Origin: Candidatus Cloacimonadota bacterium
GTDB taxonomy: Bacteria > Cloacimonadota > Cloacimonadia > Cloacimonadales > TCS61
Direction: 5' to 3'
NCBI GenBank assembly: GCA_021108055.1
Contig: JAIORR010000114.1
Span: 1 to 13,533 of the forward strand
Length of the DNA: 13,533 bases
Shown: in pieces, positions 1 to 8,103 of the stretch
Numbering within the stretch: position 1 is the stretch's first letter
Layout: each line of letters opens with the position of its first letter
Position numbers and translations under genes: made by a program
The notes under the pieces: generated by a model
What the model saw: only the letters and a program-made list of their open reading frames with translations
The model's database searches: none
What the model was told of the DNA's origin: nothing

Positions 1-998
1 CGTGGTGAATATTTAAAAGTAAATGCATAATCGAATTCTATTTTCTTCATCAGATCATAAGTGCGGCGGAATTGTTCCTGTGTTTCTCCCGAGAAGCCGG
101 CGATGACATCGGTGGTTATGGCAATATCCGGCATTGCTTTACGAAGTTTTTGAACAATATCGTAATAATACTCTGCTGTGTATCCTCTATTCATACGGTT
201 AAGAATTGCATCATCACCGGATTGCATTGCCAGATGCAGATGCTCACATATTTTTTCGGAATTCGCCATAACTTCTATCACTTCGTCGGAAAGATCTTTG
301 GGATGGGAAGTAATAAACCGGATACGATTGATTGTTTCAATTTTATTCACTCTTCGCAATAGTTCTGCAAAATCGATACCTTTATAATTGTAGGAATTCA
401 CATTCTGCCCCAGCAGAGTAACATCTTTGAAACCCTGCTTTCCTGTTTTATGAACATCATTAATTATATCTTCTACATCACGGCTGCGTTCTCTTCCCCG
501 CACATAAGGAACAATGCAGTATGAACAGAAATTATTACACCCCCGCATAATTGTAACGAAGGCATTTAATTTGCCTGTATGAATCGGATAGATATCTTTA
601 TAGATTTCTTCGTTATTAATAATAGTATCAGTCATGAAACCTGGATTTTCAAAGAGGTTCATTATGATCTCAGGTAATTTGTTATATTGATCTGTTCCTA
701 CCACAAAATCTATTTTTTCATTCTGTTTTTGAAGCTTATTTCCCAGCCTTTGAGCCATACAGCCGATAACACCGATCTTCAATTGTTTATTTGAACTCTT
801 GCGGGATACCTCGTTGCTGATGCGTCCCATAACTCTATCTTCGGCATGTTGACGAACAGAGCAGGTGTTAAAAATAATGATATCTGCATCATCGATATTA
901 CCAACGATGATAAAATCGTTTTGTCCCAGGATAGAAGCTACCAGTTCACTGTCTGCCACGTTCATCTGACAGCCGTATGTTTCTATAAATACTTTCAT
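1..998 (-). CDS. miaB: MiaB, tRNA-2-methylthio-N6-dimethylallyladenosine synthase (partial, C-terminus off the window)
   Basis: Radical-SAM methylthiotransferase that adds a methylthio group to i6A37 of tRNAs reading UNN codons. The frame is open from ATG at 998 to the left edge (332 complete codons plus two bases), so the 3' end is missing. The N-terminus begins MKVFIETYGCQMN, the MiaB signature. The three N-terminal cluster cysteines are visible at residues 10, 46 (FNTCS) and 80 (IGCMAQ). The radical-SAM CxxxCxxC is at 154-161 (CNNFCSYC), followed by VPYVRGRERSR. LLGQNVNSY near 195-203 and LHLAMQSGDDAILNRMNRGYT near 254-274 also match the family. MiaB proteins are usually about 440-480 residues, so roughly 110-140 residues, including the expected TRAM domain, lie outside. 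No Shine-Dalgarno is seen before the ATG; only an A-rich stretch separates it from a dispersed repeat. The TYGCQMN and GCNNFCSYC motifs favour MiaB over the paralogues MtaB and RimO. Confidence 0.95.
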   Translation of the reverse strand, partial: MKVFIETYGCQMNVADSELVASILGQNDFIIVGNIDDADIIIFNTCSVRQHAEDRVMGRISNEVSRKSSNKQLKIGVIGCMAQRLGNKLQKQNEKIDFVVGTDQYNKLPEIIMNLFENPGFMTDTIINNEEIYKDIYPIHTGKLNAFVTIMRGCNNFCSYCIVPYVRGRERSRDVEDIINDVHKTGKQGFKDVTLLGQNVNSYNYKGIDFAELLRRVNKIETINRIRFITSHPKDLSDEVIEVMANSEKICEHLHLAMQSGDDAILNRMNRGYTAEYYYDIVQKLRKAMPDIAITTDVIAGFSGETQEQFRRTYDLMKKIEFDYAFTFKYSP

Positions 999-1006
999 TT
1001 TTTTAT

Positions 1007-1121
1007 GGAACACAGATGACACGGATATTACAGATGAGCACAGATATTATCTTGTTATAATTAAATCAAAATAATAAGTTTTATCCGCATCTATCAGTTC
1101 AACCAACGTAATCCGTGTTCT
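1007..1121. repeat. Dispersed-type intergenic repeat with inverted ends (cacagat/cacggat units)
   Basis: The spacer between the permease stop and the miaB start is mostly one repeat-like element. Its left end reads GAACACAGATGACACGGAT (from 1008) and its right end reads GTAATCCGTGTTC (to 1120). The outer ten bases are therefore near-perfect inverted repeats (GAACACAGAT against ATCCGTGTTC, one mismatch). The left arm also holds short imperfect direct repeats of the type CACAGAT/CACGGAT/ACAGATGAGCACAGAT. The middle is A+T-rich. I recall similar 'cacagatgacacggat' intergenic elements being scattered in several environmental bacterial genomes. Copy number in this genome cannot be judged from one window. 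It contains no credible ORF and no clear terminator. Confidence 0.6.
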
Positions 1122-1130
1122 ATTCCTCAA

Positions 1131-2993
1131 TTATTTCCTTCTTCTTTCGCCCAGCAGCACAATATCTCTGAGTGCTTCTTCGTTTTTGGCAGCAAGCCAT
1201 TTCTTTTCGAAATTAGAATCCTGTACTATCTGGGCAATTGCAGCCAGTGCCTGCAGGTGGAAATTCCGTTCATCTTTAGTACCATAAATAACGAATACGA
1301 TCTGGATATTTGGAGCATCTTCAGAGAAATAAATACCTTCTTTGCATCTTGCCAGCAGGATATTGAATTTTTTTTCACCTTCGATGATGATATGAGGAAT
1401 TGCCAGATTCTCCGTTAGAACGGTGGAGCTTTCCATTTCTCTTTCCACTAATTTATTGAAGAAATATTTATTATTCTTATTAATGGACGTGCTCACTTTT
1501 TCTGAAATTATATCGAAGAGATCTTCCTTAGTAACTGACTTTTCGATATCCAGCACAACAGAATTTTCTATTAAACTATCAAAGCGGTCTTTCTGAATGC
1601 TATCCCGTTCGCGAATAATCTCTTTCAGTTCTTTTTCCAGAAATGTTGTTGGCAGCTCCTTTGCTTTTACCTTTTGAACAATGTGCAATAGCGCAGATTC
1701 TTTATTTGAACGAATGCGTCCATAAAACCAGTACCAGAGGATACCAAGAAAGATGAAAACTCCGGTTATCAGTAATGGTCCCGTTCCCATTTCTACAATC
1801 AGGAAAATATAGGCTACAACTGCAAATATCTGCCCCCATGGATAAAAAGGTGTTTTAAATTTCGGGCGATAATTCTGGATGCCGCTTTCACGCATGATGA
1901 TAACAGAAATATTTACGAACATAAAAAGCAGGATCTTCATTGTAGAAGCTGTTTTAATCAGAGTTTCAATAGGCAGGAAAATGACCGCGACCATAAATAG
2001 ACTGGTGAAAATGATCGAATTGTGAGGAGTATTATGTTTTTTTCCTATTTTGCCAAAGAAGGAAGGAAGAAGCTGATCTTTGCTCATTGCCAGGGGATTA
2101 CGTGAAGCTGCTAAAATACCTGCATTGGCAGTGGAAAAGAAAGATAAGAGTGCTGCCAGAGAAAGAATAATGATTCCCGTGCTTCCCATTATCACACCCG
2201 CTCCATCACTTATCGGCGTAAGCGTGTATTGTTTGGAACCAGGTAATAAAAGCCCATCACCCAGAACTCCTACTGTAACAAAAACTACCAGCACATAGAA
2301 TAATGTAACGATGCAGAATGATGATATCATACCAAGCGGCAAATTACGAGAGGGATTTTTTACTTCTTCGGCTACACTTGCTACTTTTGTTAAACCACCA
2401 TAAGATATAAATATCATTCCTGCCGTCATGAATAGAGTTTTCAAGTTTCCTTTCATAAACACATCGAAATTATGATTATCTACTTTTGGAATTCCCCTGA
2501 ATACATATAAAACCAATATCGCTAATAAAACCAGCACCATTATTATTTGCAAACGTCCGGTATGTTTAGTTCCGATCAGGTTTATTATTGTAAATAAAAT
2601 ACAAAAAACAGCGGCAATTAATTTTATCTGGAAGATCGAGACATCCGGAAAGATGAGAGAAGCAAAAGCTCCTATTCCAACTAAGGCAAAGGCACTTTTA
2701 AAAGCTAAAGAAAACCAGGCGGAAATACCGGCGAGAGTTCCAAAACCTGCTCCCATACTGCGGTTAATAAAGAAATAAGCTCCTCCCGATTTTGGCATTG
2801 CAGTAGCCAACTCAGCTTTACTGAGCATACTGGGTAATACCAGAATTCCTGCCAGCAGATAGGCAACCACGATCGCCGGACCTGATTTGAAATAGGCAAG
2901 TCCGGGCAGAATGAACAGACCCGAACTTATCATTGCACCGGATGCAATGCAGAATACATCCAAAAGTCCTAATTCTCTTTTCAGTTTTATCAT
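1131..2993 (-). CDS. APC-superfamily amino acid permease fused to a C-terminal PTS EIIA-like domain
   Basis: Predicted inner-membrane amino acid (or amine) transporter of 620 residues. Residues 1 to about 425 are an APC permease with about 12 hydrophobic segments. The first helix carries the broken-helix motif ASGAMISSGLFILPG (17-31). Helix 6 and the loop after it read SYGGLTKVASVAEEVKNPSRNLPLG (197-221), the usual APC signature. After a charged linker (about 426-475), residues about 478-615 resemble the fructose/PtsN-type EIIA domain: LTENLAIPH (526-534) matches the segment around the phosphorylated histidine of PtsN, giving H534 as the candidate phospho-site. A second histidine sits at H579 in NFHLQALA, also a conserved position. 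Ordinary APC permeases have about 440-500 residues, so the extra 130-140 are this domain. The gene begins 24 nt after the upstream diguanylate cyclase and is probably co-transcribed with it. Substrate is unknown. The fold calls are strong; regulation of transport by phosphorylation is inference. Confidence 0.88.
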   Translation of the reverse strand: MIKLKRELGLLDVFCIASGAMISSGLFILPGLAYFKSGPAIVVAYLLAGILVLPSMLSKAELATAMPKSGGAYFFINRSMGAGFGTLAGISAWFSLAFKSAFALVGIGAFASLIFPDVSIFQIKLIAAVFCILFTIINLIGTKHTGRLQIIMVLVLLAILVLYVFRGIPKVDNHNFDVFMKGNLKTLFMTAGMIFISYGGLTKVASVAEEVKNPSRNLPLGMISSFCIVTLFYVLVVFVTVGVLGDGLLLPGSKQYTLTPISDGAGVIMGSTGIIILSLAALLSFFSTANAGILAASRNPLAMSKDQLLPSFFGKIGKKHNTPHNSIIFTSLFMVAVIFLPIETLIKTASTMKILLFMFVNISVIIMRESGIQNYRPKFKTPFYPWGQIFAVVAYIFLIVEMGTGPLLITGVFIFLGILWYWFYGRIRSNKESALLHIVQKVKAKELPTTFLEKELKEIIRERDSIQKDRFDSLIENSVVLDIEKSVTKEDLFDIISEKVSTSINKNNKYFFNKLVEREMESSTVLTENLAIPHIIIEGEKKFNILLARCKEGIYFSEDAPNIQIVFVIYGTKDERNFHLQALAAIAQIVQDSNFEKKWLAAKNEEALRDIVLLGERRRK

Positions 2994-3017
2994 AGTTATT
3001 TTCTTCGATCCAATCTG

Positions 3018-3911
3018 TTAATTCAAAACAATTACTTTATTTTTGCCGTCTTTCTTACCTTTGTACAATGCATTGTCAGCTTGCTTCATACATTTTCCAA
3101 AGCCAAGCTCTTCCCTGAATTCAGAAATCCCAAAGGTCATCGTAAGAAGAATATCATTTCCACTGAATTTGAACGTTGTTGAAGCTATTTTTTCTCTTAA
3201 GTTCTCGGCTAGGTGTTTCCCGCCATTCGCATCGGTTTGAGGAAGTAGCAGCAGGAACTCATCTCCGCCCCACCTACTAATAACGTCTTGTTTCCTGATT
3301 GAAGAACGCATTAAATCTGCAATTGAAACCAGAATGAAATCTCCGGCATCATGACCATAAGTATCATTGATCTTCTTATAATCATCAATATCGCAGATAA
3401 TCAGCACAAAAGGTTCTTTGCTACGCTCAAAACGAATAATCTCATTTTCAATTGCTTCCACCATTGCTCTGCGATTCAGGAGATTTGTAAGAGGATCTAT
3501 GCGGGAAAGAGTTTCCAATTTCTCATAAGTTTTCTTTAATTCTTTTTCTGCTTCTACACGCATTGAGACATCCCGCATTGAAGTGAGGATAGCCATATTT
3601 TCTTTCCATGAAATAATGGTGAGTATCATTTCCATATGAAGAATTTCACCTTTTGCATTAAGGAATTCCTGAACCAGCACTCCATCATGAATATTGAAAT
3701 TATCGAGAAGTGCTTTCCGAGACTTTAATTTCTGTTCTGGGAACAATTCGGAAAATCCTTTATTGATGATATCTTCCTTCTTATAACCAAATATTCTAAC
3801 CACAGCGTTATTAACTTTGATTATCTTTCCAGTATCTGTATCTATAATGAACTGAGCATCGATTGAGTTCTGGAAAACATCTTCATAATTCTCAATAATA
3901 TTTTTTTTCAT
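3018..3911 (-). CDS. Cytoplasmic PAS-GGDEF diguanylate cyclase
   Basis: Predicted enzyme making cyclic di-GMP from two GTP, under control of a PAS sensor. Residues about 8-118 form a PAS domain (FQNSIDAQFIIDTDTGKII, then the VNNAVVRIFGYKKEDI core). A short coiled coil (about 118-135) leads into the GGDEF domain (about 136-297). The active-site motif is intact: GGDEF at 215-219, with the metal/nucleotide segment CDIDDYKKINDTYGHDAGD at 173-191. The product-inhibition I-site RxxD is present as RKQD at 206-209, five residues before GGDEF, so feedback inhibition by c-di-GMP is expected. There is no signal peptide or membrane segment, unlike the neighbouring paralogue at 4005-5024. The gene lies 93 nt after that paralogue's stop and 24 nt before the permease. 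Its ATG at 3911 has a GAGAGA Shine-Dalgarno seven bases upstream. The PAS ligand is not predictable. Confidence 0.93.
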   Translation of the reverse strand: MKKNIIENYEDVFQNSIDAQFIIDTDTGKIIKVNNAVVRIFGYKKEDIINKGFSELFPEQKLKSRKALLDNFNIHDGVLVQEFLNAKGEILHMEMILTIISWKENMAILTSMRDVSMRVEAEKELKKTYEKLETLSRIDPLTNLLNRRAMVEAIENEIIRFERSKEPFVLIICDIDDYKKINDTYGHDAGDFILVSIADLMRSSIRKQDVISRWGGDEFLLLLPQTDANGGKHLAENLREKIASTTFKFSGNDILLTMTFGISEFREELGFGKCMKQADNALYKGKKDGKNKVIVLN

Positions 3912-4004
3912 TTCACGATCTCTCTTATCCGGAAGAATCTAAAATAATACAAAGGATAATTCTATAACAATCAAGTTATTATACAACTTCCCAAAAAAAA
4001 CCAA

Positions 4005-5024
4005 TTATTCTGAGGGCTTCTCTTTTGCCATAACGATAACGTTCTTTCCTTTTAATTTTCCTTCATAAAGAGCATTGTCTGTTTTTTTTATGAGTTCACC
4101 GATACTCATCTGTTTATCATAAATTCCAATCCCGAAAGTAACTGTGATGGATATTTCCTTATCTTTGTAAGTTATTACAAAAGTAGATATTTCATTTCTT
4201 ATTTTTTCGGCTATGTGTTTTGCTCCTTCCGGACTTGTCTGAGGAAGCAGTAAGAGGAATTCATCACCTCCATAACGCGAGACGACATCCTGTTTTCTTA
4301 CTGAGGTAAGCATCAGGTTAGCAACATATTTCAATACAAAATCACCACAGTCGTGGCCGAACCTGTCATTTACAGTTTTGAAATTATCCAGATCTCCCAG
4401 AACAAGTGCAAAGGATTCTTTTGATCTCCCGAATTTTACCTGTTCATAATATATTTTTTCTAAAATATTCCGTCTGTTTGATAGTTGGGTTAATGAATCT
4501 GTTCTGGAAAGTTTTTTTAATCTTTTATAAGATCTCAGAAGTTCTTGTTCCGTACTTTTTCGTTTAGTAAAATCAATATTAAGAGAGTATAATTCGATTC
4601 TGTCATATCCGTTTTTCAGCATTACATAGCTAGAAAGAACTGTGATAAGTGATCTGTCTTTTTTCATTAATTCCATTTCACCCGAGAATATCTGCACACC
4701 TTCGTTCACCCATTTCTCGATCTTTTCGATGATTTCCATTCTCATTTCAGGAAGAATTATCAAGTCTTCAACTTTTTTCCCAAGAGCTTCTTCTTTTGAA
4801 AAGCCATAAAGTATTTCGCTGGCTTTATTCCAGAAGATGATTTTTCTGTCAGGATCAAAGCCATATACAGCAATGGTGGGAACTTCTTCAAAAAGGTTAC
4901 TGAATCTTTTCTCACTTTCACGAAGTTCAGTTTCAATAATTTTCCATTCTTCGATAATACGATAATGTTCTATCTTTCTTCGCATAGTAAAAATTATCAG
5001 TCCAACAGCAATGAAAGAAAGCAT
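4005..5024 (-). CDS. Membrane-anchored PAS-GGDEF diguanylate cyclase
   Basis: Second diguanylate cyclase, clearly paralogous to the one at 3018-3911; both contain RKQDV-SR-GGDEFLLLLPQT. From ATG 5024 it has 339 residues: a hydrophobic N-terminus (1-14) ending in MRRK, a helical linker (about 15-40), PAS (about 38-155), a coiled coil, then GGDEF (about 172-333). The I-site RKQD is at 243-246 and GGDEF at 252-256, so it should be active and feedback-inhibited. The start is uncertain. GGTGAG lies nine bases before ATG 5024, but the same frame stays open upstream to a TGA at about 5205 and encodes a hydrophobic, membrane-like stretch (for example LIEIIILVIISILTLILAKIL). No ATG, GTG or TTG occurs in that extension. 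A complete protein might therefore have two transmembrane helices and a non-canonical start, or the N-terminus has eroded. The gene follows metG directly. Confidence 0.9.
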   Translation of the reverse strand: MLSFIAVGLIIFTMRRKIEHYRIIEEWKIIETELRESEKRFSNLFEEVPTIAVYGFDPDRKIIFWNKASEILYGFSKEEALGKKVEDLIILPEMRMEIIEKIEKWVNEGVQIFSGEMELMKKDRSLITVLSSYVMLKNGYDRIELYSLNIDFTKRKSTEQELLRSYKRLKKLSRTDSLTQLSNRRNILEKIYYEQVKFGRSKESFALVLGDLDNFKTVNDRFGHDCGDFVLKYVANLMLTSVRKQDVVSRYGGDEFLLLLPQTSPEGAKHIAEKIRNEISTFVITYKDKEISITVTFGIGIYDKQMSIGELIKKTDNALYEGKLKGKNVIVMAKEKPSE

Positions 5025-5033
5025 TATGCAGAT

Positions 5034-5039
5034 CTCACC
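5034..5039 (-). promoter_or_regulatory. Shine-Dalgarno supporting the 5024 start of the membrane diguanylate cyclase
   Basis: On the minus strand GGTGAG ends nine bases before ATG 5024. It matches part of the anti-Shine-Dalgarno complement (GGAGGTGA). It is the only site that pairs with a standard start codon in this frame. Another purine-rich site, AGGGGA near 5172-5177, lies 5' of the hydrophobic extension, but no ATG/GTG/TTG follows it in this frame. Confidence 0.45.
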
Positions 5040-5194
5040 GAGAAAAAGAATATGCAGGCTGTAAATAACACCGAAAATATTAAGAATTTTAGCCAGAATT
5101 AATGTTAAGATAGAAATAATAACCAGGATGATTATTTCAATAAGTCCTTTTTTCTTTGTCTGGAATACTGTTCCCCTGGAATTTTTATTATCTG

Positions 5195-7207
5195 TTAAGA
5201 TATTTCACTTCCTTCTTTTATATCCTTTTCCGGAACCAGAATAACAAGTTCCCCTTCATCTTCTGCTGCCAGTATCATTGCTTGCGATTCTACTCCCATC
5301 ACTTTTCGCGGGTTCAGGTTGATGAGCATCGCCACTTTCTTCCCGATCAATTCTTTCGGTTCATAAGATTCGGAAATTCCGGCAACCACGCTTCGCTCTT
5401 CCCCACCGATGTCAACTTTAAGTTTAAGTAGTTTCTTAGATTTGGGAATATTTTCTGCTTCGAGTATTTTTCCGATCCTCATTTCCAGTTTTTCAAAATC
5501 ATCAAAAGTTATTTCAGATTTATGTTCCATTTTTTCCTTGCCTTTCCGCGTTGCTTTCAGCAATTCAAGTTGTTTTTCTATTTCTGCATCTTCGATCTTC
5601 TTGAATAAAGGTGATACTTCTCCAATAATGAATCTTCGCTGCAAATCCCAGATGTCCTTCCAACAAAACTTTCCAGATAAATTCATCATTTTTCTCAACT
5701 CGAGCATTTTATCGGGAAGTATTGGATAAAGAGCAATTGAAATAGCGTTTAATAGTTCAGCACAAACATATAAAGTTTCGTTAGCTTTTTGTTTATTCGT
5801 TTTGATCTCTTTCCAGGGCTTGGTTTCGTCAAAATATTTATTACCCGATCTTGCAATGTCGATGATGGATTTCACTGCTTTTCTAACCTGGTAGGTATTA
5901 AAGCTGTTTTCAACATCACTCAGGGTATCTTTACAAATTCTTAATGCCATTTGAGATGATTCTGAAAGTTCAAGTTCTTCTTCTATTTTTCCATCAAAAT
6001 ACTTTTTAGCAAAGATAAAAGTCCTGTTCGCAAGATTTCCCAGAACGTTGTTCAGATCATTGTTTATCTTATTCTGAAAATCTTTCCAGGTGAAATCACT
6101 GTCTTTGGTTTCCGGTGCGTTGGCTGCCAGAACATACCGCAGAAGCTCTCCTTCAAAGTATTTCAGGTAATCTTCTACCCATACTGTCCAGCTACGACTG
6201 GTGCTCATCTTCTGTCCTTCGAGGTTCAAGAATTCGTTGGCAGGAACGTCATACGGAAGAACATATTTATCTTTCTGTTTGGAAAGCACTGCGGGCCAGA
6301 TTATGGTGTGGAAGGGAATATTATCTTTTCCTAAAAAATGAATAAGTTTTGTTTCCGGGTTTAACCAGTATTCTTTCCAGAGATCAGGTTTTCCCTGTCT
6401 TTTTGCCCATTCCTTTGTAGAAGATATATAACCAATCGGAGCATCGAACCATACATAAAGAACTTTTCCTTTTGCATTCTCCAGCGGCACGGGAACTCCC
6501 CAGTCAATATCCCGCGTGATAGCTCTTTCTATAAGACCTTCATCAAGCCAGCTTAGAATGAAATTGCGAACATTATCTTTCCAGTATTTTTTTGTTTCCA
6601 GCCATTTGCGAAGCTCAGGTTCGAATTTTGGAAGGTTAAGATACCAGTGAGTAGTTTCTTTAATTACCGGTGTTTCCCCGGAAATCTTACTTCTGGGTTC
6701 AATCAGGTTTACAGCATCGATCAGTTTTCCGCAGCTATCACATTGATCTCCACGTGCTTCTGGGGATTTGCAATATGGACAGATACCTTCTATATAACGG
6801 TCTGGAAGAAAACGTTTGTGCTTTTTATCATAGAACTGCTTAGATGTTTTTTGATTAATATATCCTGCATCCATCAGATTCAGAAAAAAATCCTGAGATA
6901 ACTTATTATGCTCTGAAGTAGAAGTGCTGGAAAAGTTGTCGAGTTCTATACTCAGCTTTTTCAGGTCTTCTTTCATGCTTTTATTATATCGGGCAACCAG
7001 TTCTTGTGGTGATATTCCCTCTTCCTCTGCTTTTATAGATATTGGTGCTCCGTGGTCATCGGTACCACCGATGTAGATCACATCTTTTCCTTTTAATTTG
7101 CAATAGCGCACAAAAATATCTGCATTTAAATATGATCCTGCTACATGACCGATATGAAGTGGACCGTTTGCATATGTAAGTGCACTTGTTACCAGAATTC
7201 TTTCCAA
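5195..7207 (-). CDS. metG: Methionyl-tRNA synthetase with C-terminal tRNA-binding domain
   Basis: Class I aminoacyl-tRNA synthetase charging tRNA-Met, 670 residues, cytoplasmic. The Rossmann catalytic core has HIGH at 18-21 (NGPLHIGHVAGSYLNAD) and KMSTS at 333-337. The connective domain carries a zinc knuckle with C143, C146, C156 and C159 (CPYC...CDSC). WFDAPIGY near 253-260 and FLGKDNIPFH near 291-300 are typical of MetRS. The anticodon-binding helical domain includes NNDLNNVLGNLANRT (382-396). Residues about 566-670 are a Trbp111/EMAP-like OB-fold (FEKLEMRIGKILEAE... NLNPRKVMGVESQAMILAA), as in dimeric long-form MetRS such as that of E. coli (677 residues). The start is TTG at 7207, with AAGGAG eight bases upstream; no nearer ATG would keep the conserved MERILVTSALTYANG start. 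A sigma-70-like promoter lies at 7257-7285. The two diguanylate cyclase genes follow without a visible terminator. Confidence 0.97.
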   Translation of the reverse strand: MERILVTSALTYANGPLHIGHVAGSYLNADIFVRYCKLKGKDVIYIGGTDDHGAPISIKAEEEGISPQELVARYNKSMKEDLKKLSIELDNFSSTSTSEHNKLSQDFFLNLMDAGYINQKTSKQFYDKKHKRFLPDRYIEGICPYCKSPEARGDQCDSCGKLIDAVNLIEPRSKISGETPVIKETTHWYLNLPKFEPELRKWLETKKYWKDNVRNFILSWLDEGLIERAITRDIDWGVPVPLENAKGKVLYVWFDAPIGYISSTKEWAKRQGKPDLWKEYWLNPETKLIHFLGKDNIPFHTIIWPAVLSKQKDKYVLPYDVPANEFLNLEGQKMSTSRSWTVWVEDYLKYFEGELLRYVLAANAPETKDSDFTWKDFQNKINNDLNNVLGNLANRTFIFAKKYFDGKIEEELELSESSQMALRICKDTLSDVENSFNTYQVRKAVKSIIDIARSGNKYFDETKPWKEIKTNKQKANETLYVCAELLNAISIALYPILPDKMLELRKMMNLSGKFCWKDIWDLQRRFIIGEVSPLFKKIEDAEIEKQLELLKATRKGKEKMEHKSEITFDDFEKLEMRIGKILEAENIPKSKKLLKLKVDIGGEERSVVAGISESYEPKELIGKKVAMLINLNPRKVMGVESQAMILAAEDEGELVILVPEKDIKEGSEIS

Positions 7208-7215
7208 GATATATT

Positions 7216-7221
7216 CTCCTT
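7216..7221 (-). promoter_or_regulatory. Ribosome binding site fixing the TTG start of metG
   Basis: The minus strand reads AAGGAG, then eight bases, then TTG at 7207-7205. The strong site, with the conserved MetRS N-terminus starting immediately at this TTG, supports a genuine TTG initiator. Confidence 0.75.
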
Positions 7222-7256
7222 TATTGCTTCCGGACTAATTAATTTTTCCTGAATTC

Positions 7257-7285
7257 TTTAAACGGATATTGAGATATGATGTCAA
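7257..7285 (-). promoter_or_regulatory. Sigma-70-type promoter for metG
   Basis: On the minus strand a consensus -35 box TTGACA (7285-7280) is followed by exactly 17 bases and then TTTAAA (7262-7257), a 4/6 match to the -10 TATAAT. Transcription would start near 7250, giving a leader of about 43 bases before the TTG start. It lies in the 90-bp gap between the methyltransferase and metG, where a new transcription unit is plausible. No T-box or riboswitch fits in so short a leader. Confidence 0.55.
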
Positions 7286-7297
7286 GAAATATGAAAT

Positions 7298-8074
7298 TCA
7301 GATCAGTTTTTTTCCTGAAAGATATATAATATTATTAGAATTTTTTGTTACCTGACCTTCCTTAAAATCACCGAAAATATCAATAATAGTAAAACCACAT
7401 TCTTCTAAGATATTTATCATATAATTATGATTGCATTCTTTAAGAGATACATGGTTTTGATAAACGGTTTCATTTCCTTTTTTATCGATCTCGACGTATG
7501 TATCCTGCCAATGCTTGATTCCGTTTTTTCTGTCAATTTTATGGGAAGTGAACATTGAAACGGTAGAATTATTCGGTGGAAACCAGGCAGTATAAAGGTG
7601 TGTTTTCGTTAAAACATCGGGTTCTTCGCAGATGCAGGGATTGATATCTATACCCAGCACTCCCCCATTTTTTAAATGCTTATGAATATTTTTCAAACAC
7701 TTGATCTGCTCTTTTTTTGAAAGAAGCTGTTGAAATGAAGAGTAGCTTATAAATGCAAAACGATATTTCTTTTCGAGATGAAAAGAAGTCATATCGGATT
7801 CAATTATTTCGATGTTTTCATTAGTCTTTTCTTTGAGTAACTGAAGCATTTCGGCAGAGTTATCCAATGCTGTTATTTTAAATCCTTTTTCTGATAGAGG
7901 AATAGTGATCCTGCCGGAGCCGCAGCACAATTCCAGGATCGGGTCGTCAAACATTTCTGCCAGATTCAGCCACATATTCACATCTTTTTTCTGTTCGGAA
8001 CAGATCAGGTCGAACTCCCAATCATAGAATCTGGATGAAACATTTGAAGAGCTTTTTAAGAAATCATTTTCCAT
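7298..8074 (-). CDS. Class I SAM-dependent methyltransferase, substrate unknown
   Basis: Predicted cytoplasmic S-adenosylmethionine-dependent methyltransferase of 258 residues (from ATG 8074). Motif I is ILELCCGSGRITIPL at about 46-60, the glycine-rich SAM loop after strand beta-1. The acidic residue ending beta-2 is in ALDNS (about D71). IIESDMTSF (about 91-99) fits the next motif. NIHKHLKNGGVLGIDIN is the post-motif segment usual in Methyltransf_25/11-type enzymes. The longer frame opens at TTG 8125, but that codon lies inside the hairpin of the upstream gene's intrinsic terminator (8104-8133), and the extra 17 residues resemble no family N-terminus, so ATG 8074 is preferred. No good Shine-Dalgarno precedes 8074. 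No substrate-specific domain is recognised. The neighbours (phosphomannomutase upstream, metG downstream) do not reveal the substrate. Confidence 0.85.
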   Translation of the reverse strand: MENDFLKSSSNVSSRFYDWEFDLICSEQKKDVNMWLNLAEMFDDPILELCCGSGRITIPLSEKGFKITALDNSAEMLQLLKEKTNENIEIIESDMTSFHLEKKYRFAFISYSSFQQLLSKKEQIKCLKNIHKHLKNGGVLGIDINPCICEEPDVLTKTHLYTAWFPPNNSTVSMFTSHKIDRKNGIKHWQDTYVEIDKKGNETVYQNHVSLKECNHNYMINILEECGFTIIDIFGDFKEGQVTKNSNNIIYLSGKKLI

Positions 8075-8103
8075 AATAATTTGCGTCAAATATTCACTCA
8101 CAA

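Noticed and set aside
3944..3974. Possible promoter before the soluble diguanylate cyclase (TTGATT ... TATTAT, minus strand)
   Set aside because: The spacing is 19 bases, or 15 with TTGTTA as the -35. In such A+T-rich DNA the match is not better than chance.
7208..7297. T-box or SAM riboswitch in front of metG
   Set aside because: The leader from the predicted start site is only about 43 bases, and no specifier/antiterminator or conserved riboswitch core is visible.
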